Assembly: GCA_016794625.1 (NCBI GenBank)
Contig: JAEUGY010000046.1
Span: 62,001-126,000, forward strand
Length of the DNA stretch: 64,000 nucleotides
Source: Opitutaceae bacterium
Lineage (GTDB): Bacteria > Verrucomicrobiota > Verrucomicrobiia > Opitutales > Opitutaceae
Direction of reading: 5' to 3'
A program made the translations under genes and the position numbers. This document shows, one piece after another, positions 42,261-51,385 of this stretch; the first letter of the stretch is position 1, and every line of letters begins with the position of its first letter. The notes beneath the pieces are model-generated. The model searched no databases, was not told where the DNA came from, and saw only the letters and a program-made list of their open reading frames with translations.

Positions 42261-43568
42261 TCAGGGTCGGACGAAGGACAAGGAGCCGGCGGGTGCGGAG
42301 AAAAGACCCAGGTCCATGACGCGCGCCATTTCGGCGTAGCCGGCCATGGAGGGATGCAGATGATCGCCGCTGTCGAAGGCGGCGGCAAGACGCGAAGGAT
42401 GCAGGGGATCGCGCAGCGCGAGATCGAAGTCGATCACGGCGTCGCAGCGGCCGCTTTCCCGGATCCAGCGATTGACCGCCAGACGATCGGCCTCGCCATC
42501 CTCGCTCCAGTAGAAGCCGGCGCCCTCGTAGGGGGTGATCGTGGCACCGTAGACCCGGATCCCGGCGGACCGGGCGCGGGTGATCACCTGATCGAGGGCA
42601 CCGATGATGTCGGCGGCGCTGGCGTACGGCTCGCCTTTTTTCCGGGCTTCCAGCCGCGTGCCGATGTCATTGATACCGGCGAGCACCACCAGCCACCGCA
42701 CTCCGGTTTGGGCGAGCACATCACGCTCCAGCCGGGCGAGCACATTGGGCCCGTTGCCGTCGCGCAACAGACGATTGCCCCCGATGCCCACGTTGAGCAC
42801 GCCGATGTCGGCGGTGGCCGGATCGCCGCGCAGCCGCTGTGACAGCCCGTCCGACCACCGCTGGTGCGTGGCGGGTTTGACCCCGTAGCCATCGGTGATC
42901 GAGTCGCCCAGCAAGGCCACCGACCGGGGGGGCGACGCGGTTTCCACGTCGATGCCCGTGATGAAGTACCACCGATCCACGCGGTGGGCCTGACCCCAGC
43001 CGTCGGAAGGCACGCGCTCCGTCGGGAGCCACCACGAGGTGGCGCGGGCGCCCGGGTGCCCGGTGACGACATCGGGTGCGGCCTCGATGCGCAAGGTGAT
43101 GGCCACATCGGCGAGTGCGGGCAAAGGCAGGTCGATCGGATCGGAGATCAGGACAGCGCCCGCCGGAACCGTCGCTCCCGGCTGCCCATTGAACCGCAAC
43201 GCGAGGGAGGTCACCTCGCTTCGCGCCGATCCGTCCGTGGGCAGACCAAGCTCGGCCGAGGCGAGGATCAGGGCGGTGCGACCGAAGGCGTTGGAGAGCT
43301 TCAGCCGCGCCCGCGATCCGCCGGTTGAAACCCGCACGACCTGACGCAGGGTCGCGCGATTGAAATCCGGCGTGGTGGCGTCCCGATTCTCGATGATGGG
43401 GGCCGTGGCCCAGGTTCCCACCCAGGAATGTGCGGAGGGAGCGGCGTTGGCCCCGAATCCCAGCAGTCCGACCAGAACGACGATCAGAGAGAGTCCGAAG
43501 CTGACCTGCCTTCGAGTCCGGAGAGAAAAGGCCAAGCCTGCGGGCGACGCCGGGGATTGCATGCGCAT
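42261..43568 (-). CDS. SGNH/GDSL-hydrolase, probable secreted carbohydrate esterase
   Basis: The 435-residue product has an N-terminal basic stretch and membrane-spanning signal (ending near residue ~45), a beta-rich domain ([15 protein letters not shown] to ~residue 210) and an SGNH hydrolase. Block I is [11 protein letters not shown] with Ser223, then [15 protein letters not shown] and the Asp/His block [12 protein letters not shown]. In this operon, removal of acetyl groups from xylan is the likely role. Two starts are possible, 43568 and 43562. The gene follows the TonB receptor terminator region, so it may be served by read-through or by its own weak promoter. Confidence 0.85.
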   Translation of the reverse strand: MRMQSPASPAGLAFSLRTRRQVSFGLSLIVVLVGLLGFGANAAPSAHSWVGTWATAPIIENRDATTPDFNRATLRQVVRVSTGGSRARLKLSNAFGRTALILASAELGLPTDGSARSEVTSLALRFNGQPGATVPAGAVLISDPIDLPLPALADVAITLRIEAAPDVVTGHPGARATSWWLPTERVPSDGWGQAHRVDRWYFITGIDVETASPPRSVALLGDSITDGYGVKPATHQRWSDGLSQRLRGDPATADIGVLNVGIGGNRLLRDGNGPNVLARLERDVLAQTGVRWLVVLAGINDIGTRLEARKKGEPYASAADIIGALDQVITRARSAGIRVYGATITPYEGAGFYWSEDGEADRLAVNRWIRESGRCDAVIDFDLALRDPLHPSRLAAAFDSGDHLHPSMAGYAEMARVMDLGLFSAPAGSLSFVRP

Positions 43569-43610
43569 GAGAGAAGGGCGGGAGGGTGGGTGCGGCGGGT
43601 CAACCAGCAA

Positions 43611-43644
43611 AAAGGCGGCCTGCATTGAGTGCCAGGCCGCCTTT
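43611..43644 (-). terminator. Strong intrinsic terminator after the TonB receptor gene
   Basis: Twelve-base arms AAAGGCGGCCTG and CAGGCCGCCTTT flank a ten-base loop. On the minus strand the stem is followed by a run of T. It lies between the TonB receptor stop (43702) and the esterase start (43568). Because the downstream genes serve the same pathway, it may be an intra-operon attenuator that makes receptor mRNA more abundant than enzyme mRNA. Confidence 0.75.
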
Positions 43645-43662
43645 GGTTTGACCCCGGAAGGG

Positions 43663-43689
43663 GCACGGCCCCGCGAGCGGGGTCCGTGC
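43663..43689 (-). terminator. Second hairpin after the TonB receptor gene
   Basis: Arms GCACGG-CCCCG and CGGGG-CCGTGC (with one unpaired base on each side) flank the loop CGAG. It lies 12 bases after the receptor stop and before the stronger terminator, so it may protect the 3' end of the receptor mRNA. There is no T-run. Confidence 0.45.
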
Positions 43690-43701
43690 GTGCGAGCGCG
43701 C

Positions 43702-46700
43702 TTAGAAGGAGAAGGAGTTCGTCACGAACCACTCCTGGGTCGGCTTGATGCGGACCGAGGCCCACGTCTGGCCGTCCGGCTGGACGGAGATCGGAATGAC
43801 ATCCTCCTTGGCGAAAGCGTTGCGAACATTCAGCTGGATCTTCCAGGCGATCTTGTCCGTCAGCTTGCGCTCATAGCTCGCCCACAGGTCGAGTCCCTCT
43901 TCCGAAGGACCATAGTAGGGCTTGGACAGATCGAAGCTGGCCTGGCCATTGGCGCCGGGGAGGACCGGGTAGCCGATGACGACCTTGTCCTGCCAGCGAT
44001 AGGAGGAGCCGATACCCGTGCCCTTGAGCCGGCCATGGGTGAACGAGTAGTTGGTCACGACATTGTAGCGCCACTTGCGCAGCTCGGAGGCGGCGGCACC
44101 TTCCTGCAGCTTGAGCAGCGTGTACTGCCCGCGCCAGTTGGCCCAGTTCTGACGAACTTCGTTGTTGGGAACATAGTTGCCGTTGAACTGACGCATGTCG
44201 CCCGCAACGCCCGCCATCTGTTGATCCATGTAGGCGACCAGTTCGTCGAGCACCGGACCGCCCACATTGGTGCGCACCGCGGTGGTTTCGGCGGCGTTGA
44301 AGGCGACGCGCCAGTTGGGCGTCGGATTGGCGGTGAGTTCGAACTCGTACCCCTCGGCCTGGGTGTCCGCGGTCACGGACAGACCCTGCGGTGTGATCGC
44401 GCCGTAGTTGGAGAGGGAGGCGATGTCCGGCATGTACTGGGAGGACGGCACCGTGTTGACCAACGTGGCCTCGTAGGTCGCCCGGTCGGTGAGGGCCGAG
44501 GCGGTCGTCGGCACGTAGCCCCACGCCTTGAAGAAGCCCTTGGCGTCGAGGTATTTTTGGATGTCGTTCCACGCGCGGATCGAGGAGTCGCGGTGGGCGT
44601 TGGCCTGCGCTTCCGTTTCCAGGACCGCGCCGGAGGGCGGGGTCGGATTGCCGTTCAAGTCGGCCACCGGGCGGCCGCTCGCGTTGATGTAGGCGGGCGT
44701 CCAGTAGTAGCGCTGACCTGGCGTGAGGTTCGTCTGCTCGCGCGTATCCCAGGTGTAGCCGGCCATGCGATACAGAAAGACATTGCGGAACTTCATGCCC
44801 TGGGTGATCGCGCCGGCGAGACCGGCGAGGTTCACCTGGGTGGTGGCGTTGGCGACGCTGCTCTCGTACTTGACCGCGCGGAAGGAGTATTTCTGGTCCT
44901 TGGTCGAGATCACGACACCGTAGTCCTTCGTGCTGCCGGTCGGATTGCCGATCGGGGTGCCGTAAAAGTCGCGCCGCGTGTCGGTCACCTGGAAGTTGTT
45001 CGACTTGTTGTAGGACAGGCTGACGTTGAGCGGCAGACGGTCACGGCTGCCCATCAGCTTGTTGAGATGGACGACGACGCCGCCCGCGGTCGAGTGGTCC
45101 TTGAACGTCTGGTTGGCCGGGAAGGCGTCGGGCAGACGATAGACATCCGGCTGGATGTTGAGGATCTGGCGATTCGAGGTCACCGGAGTGGCTCCCACGC
45201 TCTTGCCTTTGACCTCGTCGTAGCGCCACCCGAGGGTGGGAACGACGGCGCCATCCCAGAGGAATCCCTGCCAGGTGCCCGCGTAGGACCGGGTCACGCG
45301 CAGGGACTTCTGGGCGTTCGTGAGCAGGCTCAGGTTCGCCCCATCGTCGTAGCGCAGCAGGTTGTCCTGGAAGTTCGTGTTCCAACCCACGTAGTTGGCG
45401 GGGTTCGACACCTGGGTGGTCGCCGTGGCGGCGTCCAGCATCGTCGTCAGGTTGGTCGGAACCGCGTAGGGATCGCTGAAGGCGACGCCCACGGGGTTGG
45501 TCCAGGTGGAAGCGAAGTGATAGACGCTGCCGTTGGTCAGCCCCATCGCGCTCGAGATGTTCGGGATGGAGGCACCCGACGCGGACGTCGCGTTGGCCAG
45601 GGATGATCCGAGGTAGATGACGCCGACCGGCGGGCGGTCACGGAAATCGGAGGTGCTGCCGTCGTTGCGGTTCCAGTATCCGGCCCATTCCCGGCTGTGG
45701 GCGTACATGCGCCAGGAACGGTTCTCGGTCTGGTAGTCCTCATCGCTGACCACACCATTGAAGCGGTGCTTGCCGAGCAGCTTGGTCAGGAAACCGTCCT
45801 TTTTGAGGAAGTCGGCCGACCGCAGCTCGCCAAAGAGGGAGGCGCGACTGTATTCGCGGTCGCTTTGGTACGTGCTGCCATCGCCGGGACCGCCGACGAC
45901 ATAAGGCCGTCCGAAGTTGGGATTGGCGTTGCCGTCCTGGAAGTTCCGGAGCACGTCGATCGTGAGCGTCGGGTTGCCCAGCAGGGCCTGGCCGCCGCGC
46001 TTGTACTTTTGGCGGTCATAGTTGAGCTGCACGCCCACGCGATCGCCCCAACCCGTCTGCGAGAGCTCGATGCTGTAGGTGTCCCACTTTTCGAACTCCG
46101 ACTTGTTGGGTCCGTCGATCAGCTGCTCGTAGAAGTTGAAGACCGAGGAGTCGAGCAGGGAGGCCTGGCGGAACTGACCGTATTGGGCGTTGGGCAGACG
46201 TGCGTTGGTGGCGTAGGAGGCGAGGTTGGTGAGACCGAAGAACTGGTCCGAGTATCGCTGACCGATCAGGCTGTCACCGATGCCGCGCAGGGTGCCATTG
46301 AGATTGCGTGCGCCGGTGTTCACATAGCCGCCGTAGATGCGGTAGGTCTGGTTGGTCGTGCCGTCCATGAACCAGATCGGCTGCTGCTGGTTCGCGATGC
46401 TCGCGCTCAGCCACGGATTGATCGCCGCGGCATTGGAGCCGACGTCGTAGCCGCTGTTGATGGCGTATTTGCCGACGCCACCGTTGAGGCTGGTGGTATC
46501 GACGGCTCGGAACCACGGTGTGATGCTGTCGGCCGGCGGCACGATGCGCGGACGGTTCGCCTTGATGTCACCATTCTCGTACTTCGCGCGAATGCTGGTG
46601 CGGAAGTCGCTCCGGTTGAAGAGCTGCGGGTCGAAGCGGAGCGCGCCGTAGATGCGCTTGTCGTCCTGGAAGGCCGGCTCCTGCATGAACTTCTCCTTGC

Positions 46701-47430
46701 TCCAAAGTCCGTCGACGCGCACGGCGAGGACCTTCGGAATGATCACCTGGTTGAAGTCCACTGTGCCGCGCGTGCTCCCGTAGGAACCGAAGCGCGCCTC
46801 GGCGCGGCCGATCGAGCGGAATTCCGCGTTGCGCGTGGAGGCGTTGACGATGCCGGCGGGACTGCCCAGGCCGAAGAGGATCGAATTCGGGCCGCGCTGG
46901 ATGTCGATGCGATCGACATTGTAGTTGTCCCAGGGAATGTCGGTGACGAAGAAGTCGCGGGTGTTGTCCGCCGCGGCCAGACCGCGCACGCGGTTGGCGC
47001 CGGCGGGAGCGCGCAAGCTGCCGGATTCGTCGACGGAGGTGCCGTTGCCCAGACCCGCGTAGGTGCCGCGGGTGCCGGCGACCTCGGCGTTGGTGGTGTA
47101 TTGGAGCAGGGTGGCGGTGTCCGTCGCGCCGATGTCCTGCATGAATTCCTTGGTGATGACGGAAATGGCGGAGCCCACATCTTTCAGGTCCGTGCGGATA
47201 CGTGTTCCGGCCAGCGTTTCGGTCGCCTGATATCCCCTGTCCTGCGTGGACGTGACTTCAAAGGGTGTGAGTTGGATGGTTTCTTCGTCGTCCGTCCGGG
47301 TCACCACCGGCACGGGTTGGGTCGTGTTGGGAGTGGCGGGTGCCGTTGGAGGCGGCACCGATTGCGCGACCAAGGGCCACGCGCTCGCCAGGAGGGCCAG
47401 CGCGGTCAGGGATTTTCTTGGGTTATTCAT
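43702..47430 (-). CDS. Large TonB-dependent receptor of the arabinoxylan locus
   Basis: The 1242-residue outer-membrane protein has a signal peptide, a Pro/Thr-rich linker, the box ETIQLTPFEVTSTQDRGY and a plug domain (DVGSAISVITKEFMQDIGATD, NRVRGLAAADNTRDFFVTD, IDIQRGPNSILFGLGSPAGIVN). A very long barrel with extended loops ends in a terminal Phe. Receptors of this size with the LxPFEV box are abundant in Opitutaceae and are thought to import oligosaccharides. It is divergent from araF, and the CTAACATTAG site lies 172 bases upstream of its start. Confidence 0.93.
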   Translation of the reverse strand: MNNPRKSLTALALLASAWPLVAQSVPPPTAPATPNTTQPVPVVTRTDDEETIQLTPFEVTSTQDRGYQATETLAGTRIRTDLKDVGSAISVITKEFMQDIGATDTATLLQYTTNAEVAGTRGTYAGLGNGTSVDESGSLRAPAGANRVRGLAAADNTRDFFVTDIPWDNYNVDRIDIQRGPNSILFGLGSPAGIVNASTRNAEFRSIGRAEARFGSYGSTRGTVDFNQVIIPKVLAVRVDGLWSKEKFMQEPAFQDDKRIYGALRFDPQLFNRSDFRTSIRAKYENGDIKANRPRIVPPADSITPWFRAVDTTSLNGGVGKYAINSGYDVGSNAAAINPWLSASIANQQQPIWFMDGTTNQTYRIYGGYVNTGARNLNGTLRGIGDSLIGQRYSDQFFGLTNLASYATNARLPNAQYGQFRQASLLDSSVFNFYEQLIDGPNKSEFEKWDTYSIELSQTGWGDRVGVQLNYDRQKYKRGGQALLGNPTLTIDVLRNFQDGNANPNFGRPYVVGGPGDGSTYQSDREYSRASLFGELRSADFLKKDGFLTKLLGKHRFNGVVSDEDYQTENRSWRMYAHSREWAGYWNRNDGSTSDFRDRPPVGVIYLGSSLANATSASGASIPNISSAMGLTNGSVYHFASTWTNPVGVAFSDPYAVPTNLTTMLDAATATTQVSNPANYVGWNTNFQDNLLRYDDGANLSLLTNAQKSLRVTRSYAGTWQGFLWDGAVVPTLGWRYDEVKGKSVGATPVTSNRQILNIQPDVYRLPDAFPANQTFKDHSTAGGVVVHLNKLMGSRDRLPLNVSLSYNKSNNFQVTDTRRDFYGTPIGNPTGSTKDYGVVISTKDQKYSFRAVKYESSVANATTQVNLAGLAGAITQGMKFRNVFLYRMAGYTWDTREQTNLTPGQRYYWTPAYINASGRPVADLNGNPTPPSGAVLETEAQANAHRDSSIRAWNDIQKYLDAKGFFKAWGYVPTTASALTDRATYEATLVNTVPSSQYMPDIASLSNYGAITPQGLSVTADTQAEGYEFELTANPTPNWRVAFNAAETTAVRTNVGGPVLDELVAYMDQQMAGVAGDMRQFNGNYVPNNEVRQNWANWRGQYTLLKLQEGAAASELRKWRYNVVTNYSFTHGRLKGTGIGSSYRWQDKVVIGYPVLPGANGQASFDLSKPYYGPSEEGLDLWASYERKLTDKIAWKIQLNVRNAFAKEDVIPISVQPDGQTWASVRIKPTQEWFVTNSFSF

Positions 47431-47601
47431 AGTCAGGTTTAGGGTAGACGAGTCGTGAATCAGGACGGTCTGCGAGGGCAGACACGAACCATGGACAGCA
47501 TGGGCAGGGGGAACCTTTGGGGGTGGAGGGGGATCCGAGTGGAGGCAACTGACGCTGGGAAACGAGCGGAGCGGAGCAGGGAAATCAACGGATCGAATAG
47601 T

Positions 47602-47611
47602 CTAACATTAG
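47602..47611. promoter_or_regulatory. Predicted operator of the second LacI regulator (site 2)
   Basis: The palindrome CTAA-CA-TTAG sits in the 287-base divergent region between the TonB receptor (start 47430) and araF (start 47718). With flanks it reads AGTCTAA-CA-TTAGC, which equals the site before the LacI gene at 37610 except for the two central bases. One site in this place could control both transcription units. Confidence 0.55.
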
Positions 47612-47717
47612 CGCAGAATTGACGTTGGCTTCCGCGGAGGGAAAAACCAGCCTCGTCCGGCTTTGGGGTGGTGACGTGTTCGCCGCCCTGTTTCACTCCC
47701 TCCCACCTCTACCCTGT

Positions 47718-48734
47718 ATGACGTTTTCGCGCACGCTTCTGCTCGTTTCTCTCGCTGGCCTCGTGGGGCTGGCCGCCGGTTGTGGCCCTCGCTCCGACGC
47801 TTCCCGGACCGACGGAGCGGCGGGTCGGATCAAGCTTGGATTTCTGGTCAAGCAGGCGGAGGAACCTTGGTTCCAGTATGAGTGGAAAGGAGCCGACCGG
47901 GCGGCGGCGCAGTACGGTTTTGAACTCCTCAAGATGGGAGTGCCGGACGGCGAAAAGACCCTCGCGGCGATCGACAGTCTGGCGGCGAACGGTGCGGCCG
48001 GTTTCGTGATTTGCACACCGGATGTCCGACTGGGCCCGGCAATCGTGGCCAAGGCGAAGGCGGCCGGGATGAAAGTGATCGCCGTCGACGACCGCCTGGT
48101 GGGAGCGGACGGCCGGTTTTTAGAGGAGGTGCCCTACCTGGGCATGTCGGCGACCAAGATCGGGCAGCTTTCCGGCGCAACCTTGGCGACGGAGATGAAG
48201 CGCCGGGGCTGGGCGGCGGCGGACACCGCCGCCTGTATTGTGACCTTCGAGGAGCTCGATACGGCGCGCGAGCGCACCGACGGCATCATAGCGGCGCTCA
48301 AGGCGGCCGGATTCCCGGCGGATCGCATCTACAAAGCCCCGCAGAAGACTACGGACATTCCCGGAAGTTTCGATGCGGCGAATGCGTTGCTCGCCCAGAA
48401 AACGGGCGTGAAGCACTGGCTGGTCGCCGGCATGAATGACACCGCCACGCTCGGTGCCGTGCGTGCGACCGAAGGCAACGGATTCAAGGCTCCGGATGTC
48501 ATCGGGGTCGGCATCAATGGCACCGATTGTCTCGACGAACTGCGCAAACCGGCACCCACCGGCTTTTTTGGCTCCATCTACGCCTCGGCGCCGACTGAGG
48601 GGTTCCGCACCGCCGAGATGCTCTACCTGTGGGTGAAGGAAGGCAAGATGCCGCCCCTCGACACCCGGGTCGACGGCCAGCTGATCACCCGCGAGACCTT
48701 TGAACAGGTGCTGAAGGCGGAGGGGATTCTCTAG
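47718..48734 (+). CDS. araF: L-arabinose ABC transporter, substrate-binding lipoprotein
   Basis: The 338-residue product is collinear with E. coli AraF over its whole length from memory: KLGFLVKQAEEPWFQYEWKGAD, VPDGEKTLAAIDSLAANGAAGFVICTPD, KVIAVDDRLV, IPGSFDAANALL, WLVAGMNDTATLGAVRATEG and GVGINGTDCLDEL. Unlike E. coli AraF it has a lipobox-like LAAGC at residues ~18-22, so it is probably anchored in the membrane. It captures L-arabinose (or D-galactose/D-fucose) in the periplasm and feeds AraGH. It starts the plus-strand operon divergent from the TonB receptor; araG follows after nine bases. Confidence 0.93.
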   Translation: MTFSRTLLLVSLAGLVGLAAGCGPRSDASRTDGAAGRIKLGFLVKQAEEPWFQYEWKGADRAAAQYGFELLKMGVPDGEKTLAAIDSLAANGAAGFVICTPDVRLGPAIVAKAKAAGMKVIAVDDRLVGADGRFLEEVPYLGMSATKIGQLSGATLATEMKRRGWAAADTAACIVTFEELDTARERTDGIIAALKAAGFPADRIYKAPQKTTDIPGSFDAANALLAQKTGVKHWLVAGMNDTATLGAVRATEGNGFKAPDVIGVGINGTDCLDELRKPAPTGFFGSIYASAPTEGFRTAEMLYLWVKEGKMPPLDTRVDGQLITRETFEQVLKAEGIL

Positions 48735-48743
48735 AGCCGGAGC

Positions 48744-50243
48744 ATGACCTGCGCCCTGGGATTTGACGCGCTCACGATGGAGTTTCCGGGCGTGCGCGCC
48801 CTGGATGCCGTGTCCTTTGGCGTACGGTCCGGCAGCGTGCATGCACTCATGGGGGAGAACGGGGCGGGCAAGTCCACCCTGCTCAAGATCCTCAGCGGCG
48901 CCTACCGGCCCACCGCCGGCACCCTCCGGCTCGGTGCGGCGTCCCGGCTGTTTGCCTCGACGGCCGAGGCGCTCGCGGCCGGCGTGGCCGTGATTTATCA
49001 GGAGCTCCACCTCGTGCCCGACATGACGGTGGCGGAGAACCTCCTGCTCGGGCGTTATCCGCGACGCCTGGGCTTCCTCGACCGCGCCGCGCTGCGCCGC
49101 GAAGCCCAGCGGCTGCTTCAGCTGGTCGGCGAGACCATTTCCCCGGATACGCGGCTTGGACGGCTGTCGCTTGCGCAACGGCAGATGGTGGAAATCGCCA
49201 AGGCTTTGGGACGCGGGGCCCGGATGGTGGCGTTTGATGAACCCACCAGCAGCCTGTCGGCCAAGGAGACGCGCCGGTTGTTTGAGATCATCCGCGATTT
49301 GCGGGACCGCGGGACGGCCATTCTGTATGTGACCCACCGCATGGACGAGGTGTACGAACTCTGTGACGCGGCCACCGTGCTGCGCGACGGGCGTCACGTC
49401 GTCACCCATGAAACCCTCGCTCAGGTGACCCGGGACGCGCTGGTCAGCAGCATGGTCGGTCGCGAGCTGACGAACATTTACCACTACCGCCCCCGCCCCC
49501 AGGCACCGGGAGGCCTGGAGGTGCGGGACATCGTCGGGCCCGGGTTGCGGGCCCCGGTTTCGTTTCAGGTCGCGCGGGGCGAGGTGGTGGGTTTTTTCGG
49601 TTTGGTGGGCGCCGGCCGGACCGAACTCATGCGACTGATTTGTGGAGCCACAGCGCCGACCGCGGGCGACGTGAGGGTGAGAGGCGCGACGATCCGGGGC
49701 GGTTCACCCCGGGCGGCGATTCAGGAGGGGCTGGTGTTCTGTCCCGAGGATCGAAAAAAAGAGGGCATCATTGGGATTCGATCCGTGGCGGAGAACATCA
49801 ACCTCAGCGCCCGCCGCACCCACCTTCGTGCCTCGCTATTCCTCAATCTGTCCTGGGAACGGGCCAATGCGGCGAACCAGATCGCCCGGCTGGGCGTGCG
49901 GACCGCTTCGGCCGAAACCCTGATCGGGCTGCTTTCCGGCGGCAATCAGCAGAAGGCCATCCTCGCCCGCTGGCTCTCGGAGGACGTCCGGGTGCTGGTG
50001 CTGGATGAACCGACCCGAGGCATCGACATTGGCGCGAAGAGTGAGATCTACGCCCTCATTCATGACCTCGCCGCGGCCGGAGCCAGCGTCGTCATTGTAT
50101 CCAGCGAGCTGCCGGAGGTCCTTGGCATTGCGGATCGCATCCTGGTCATGCGGGAGGGTGGCGTGGCGGCCGAGTTCTCCCGCGCCGAAGCCACGCCCGA
50201 GACCGTGATGCGGGCCGCGCTGCCCGCGGGAACGTCCCCCTGA
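48744..50243 (+). CDS. araG: L-arabinose ABC transporter, double ATPase subunit
   Basis: The 499-residue product has two ABC domains as in AraG/RbsA/XylG proteins. Domain 1 has GENGAGKST (~residue 39), a signature region LSLAQRQM and MVAFDEPTSSLS. Domain 2 has the altered P-loop FFGLVGAGRTELM (~residue 288), LSGGNQQK and VLVLDEPTRGIDIG. It powers uptake through AraH. The araH start follows seven bases after its stop. Confidence 0.93.
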   Translation: MTCALGFDALTMEFPGVRALDAVSFGVRSGSVHALMGENGAGKSTLLKILSGAYRPTAGTLRLGAASRLFASTAEALAAGVAVIYQELHLVPDMTVAENLLLGRYPRRLGFLDRAALRREAQRLLQLVGETISPDTRLGRLSLAQRQMVEIAKALGRGARMVAFDEPTSSLSAKETRRLFEIIRDLRDRGTAILYVTHRMDEVYELCDAATVLRDGRHVVTHETLAQVTRDALVSSMVGRELTNIYHYRPRPQAPGGLEVRDIVGPGLRAPVSFQVARGEVVGFFGLVGAGRTELMRLICGATAPTAGDVRVRGATIRGGSPRAAIQEGLVFCPEDRKKEGIIGIRSVAENINLSARRTHLRASLFLNLSWERANAANQIARLGVRTASAETLIGLLSGGNQQKAILARWLSEDVRVLVLDEPTRGIDIGAKSEIYALIHDLAAAGASVVIVSSELPEVLGIADRILVMREGGVAAEFSRAEATPETVMRAALPAGTSP

Positions 50244-50250
50244 ACTTTCC

Positions 50251-51207
50251 ATGCCCTCCACACCGTCCGCCCTCCCTCCTGCCTGGGTTCGTGCCTGGGA
50301 GTCCGCCGGCATGCTCCTGGTGTTGGCGGCGTTGTTTCTCGGCTGCTCCCTCCTGGTCGACAACTTCCTGTCCGTGGCGAATCTGCGCGGCCTGGCCCTC
50401 GCGGTGGCGACGATCGGCATGGTGGCCTGCAGCATGATGTTCTGCCTCGCCGCGGGCGACTTCGACCTCTCCGTCGGATCGACGGTCGCGTTTGCGGGGG
50501 TACTGGGTGCCACCGTAATGAATGCGACTGGCAGTGTCTCCGCCGGCGTGAGTGCGGCGCTGGCCAGCGGTGCGGTGATTGGCCTCGTCAACGGCGTCTT
50601 TGTGGCCCGCCTGGGGATCAACGCCCTGATCACCACCCTGGCCTCGATGCAGATCGTCCGCGGACTCGGATTCATTGTGTCGGACGGTCGAGCGGTGGGT
50701 ATCCGCACCGATGGATTTTTTGCCCTCGGCAACACCGCGTGGCTGGGAGTGCCGGTGCCCGTCTGGCTGACCGCCGCGTGCTTTTGCGTGTTTGGCGTGC
50801 TCCTCAACCTGACGCTCTTTGGCCGCAACGCGCTCGCGATTGGCGGCAACAAGGAGGCGGCGCACCTGGCCGGCGTGCCGGTGGTCCGGATCAAGGTGGT
50901 GATTTTCACCCTCCAGGGAGTGATCGCCGCGCTGGCCGGATTGGTGCTCGCGGCGCGCATGACCAGTGGACAGCCGAACACCTCGCAGGGACTCGAGTTG
51001 GAGGTGATTTCCGCCTGTGTCTTGGGCGGCGTTTCGCTGAGCGGAGGGGTGGCCCGTATCGGAGCGGTGATCGCCGGCGTGCTCATCATGGGCCTGGTGC
51101 AAAACGCCATGAATCTCCTGAACATCCCGCCCTTTTATCAGTACGTCGCCCGCGGTTGCATCCTGCTCGGAGCGGTGATGCTCGACCGACTCAAGCGGCG
51201 GGTCTGA
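50251..51207 (+). CDS. araH: L-arabinose ABC transporter, permease subunit
   Basis: The 318-residue inner-membrane product has 8-10 hydrophobic helices and family motifs LAAGDFDLSVGSTVAFAGV (~residue 68) and LGGVSLSGGVARIGAVIAGVLIMGLVQNAMNL (~residue 258), typical of the RbsC/AraH/XylH permeases. It completes the araFGH set. No arabinose isomerase, kinase or epimerase (araBAD) is in the window, so catabolic genes must lie elsewhere. Confidence 0.93.
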   Translation: MPSTPSALPPAWVRAWESAGMLLVLAALFLGCSLLVDNFLSVANLRGLALAVATIGMVACSMMFCLAAGDFDLSVGSTVAFAGVLGATVMNATGSVSAGVSAALASGAVIGLVNGVFVARLGINALITTLASMQIVRGLGFIVSDGRAVGIRTDGFFALGNTAWLGVPVPVWLTAACFCVFGVLLNLTLFGRNALAIGGNKEAAHLAGVPVVRIKVVIFTLQGVIAALAGLVLAARMTSGQPNTSQGLELEVISACVLGGVSLSGGVARIGAVIAGVLIMGLVQNAMNLLNIPPFYQYVARGCILLGAVMLDRLKRRV

Positions 51208-51290
51208 GGAAAGGGAACGCGGAACGCGGGGGAACGTGGAAAGCGAGGGAACGCGGAACGCTGAACGCTGAATTTTTAATGCTGAAGTGC
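51208..51290. repeat. Short degenerate GAACGC-type repeats
   Basis: The spacer after araH repeats variants of GGAACGC and GAACGC seven or more times (51217-51270), ending in an AT-rich tail. A similar GAAG/AGTGAAG-rich tract precedes the class C hydrolase at 16320-16350. The units are degenerate and may have arisen by slippage. Confidence 0.45.
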
Positions 51291-51291
51291 A

Positions 51292-51366
51292 GGCGTGGCC
51301 GCGAGGGCCAGCCCTACAATCGGAGGGCATGCGATTCAATGTAGGGCTGGCCCTCGCGGCCACGCC
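51292..51366. repeat. REP-like inverted pair, family C
   Basis: The minus unit (51292-51317) and plus unit (51341-51366) are perfect copies facing each other, with their GTAG heads 23 bases apart. Each has arms GGC-TGGCC and GGCCA-C-GCC with loop CTCGC. The pair lies between convergent araH and the ThuA gene. Confidence 0.75.
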
Positions 51367-51385
51367 TTGATCGCCCTTGCAGCCC

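Noticed and set aside
43611..43689. Hairpins after the TonB receptor considered as REP-like units
   Set aside because: They lack the GTAG/GGAG head, are unique in the window, and one has a T-run, so terminators fit better.
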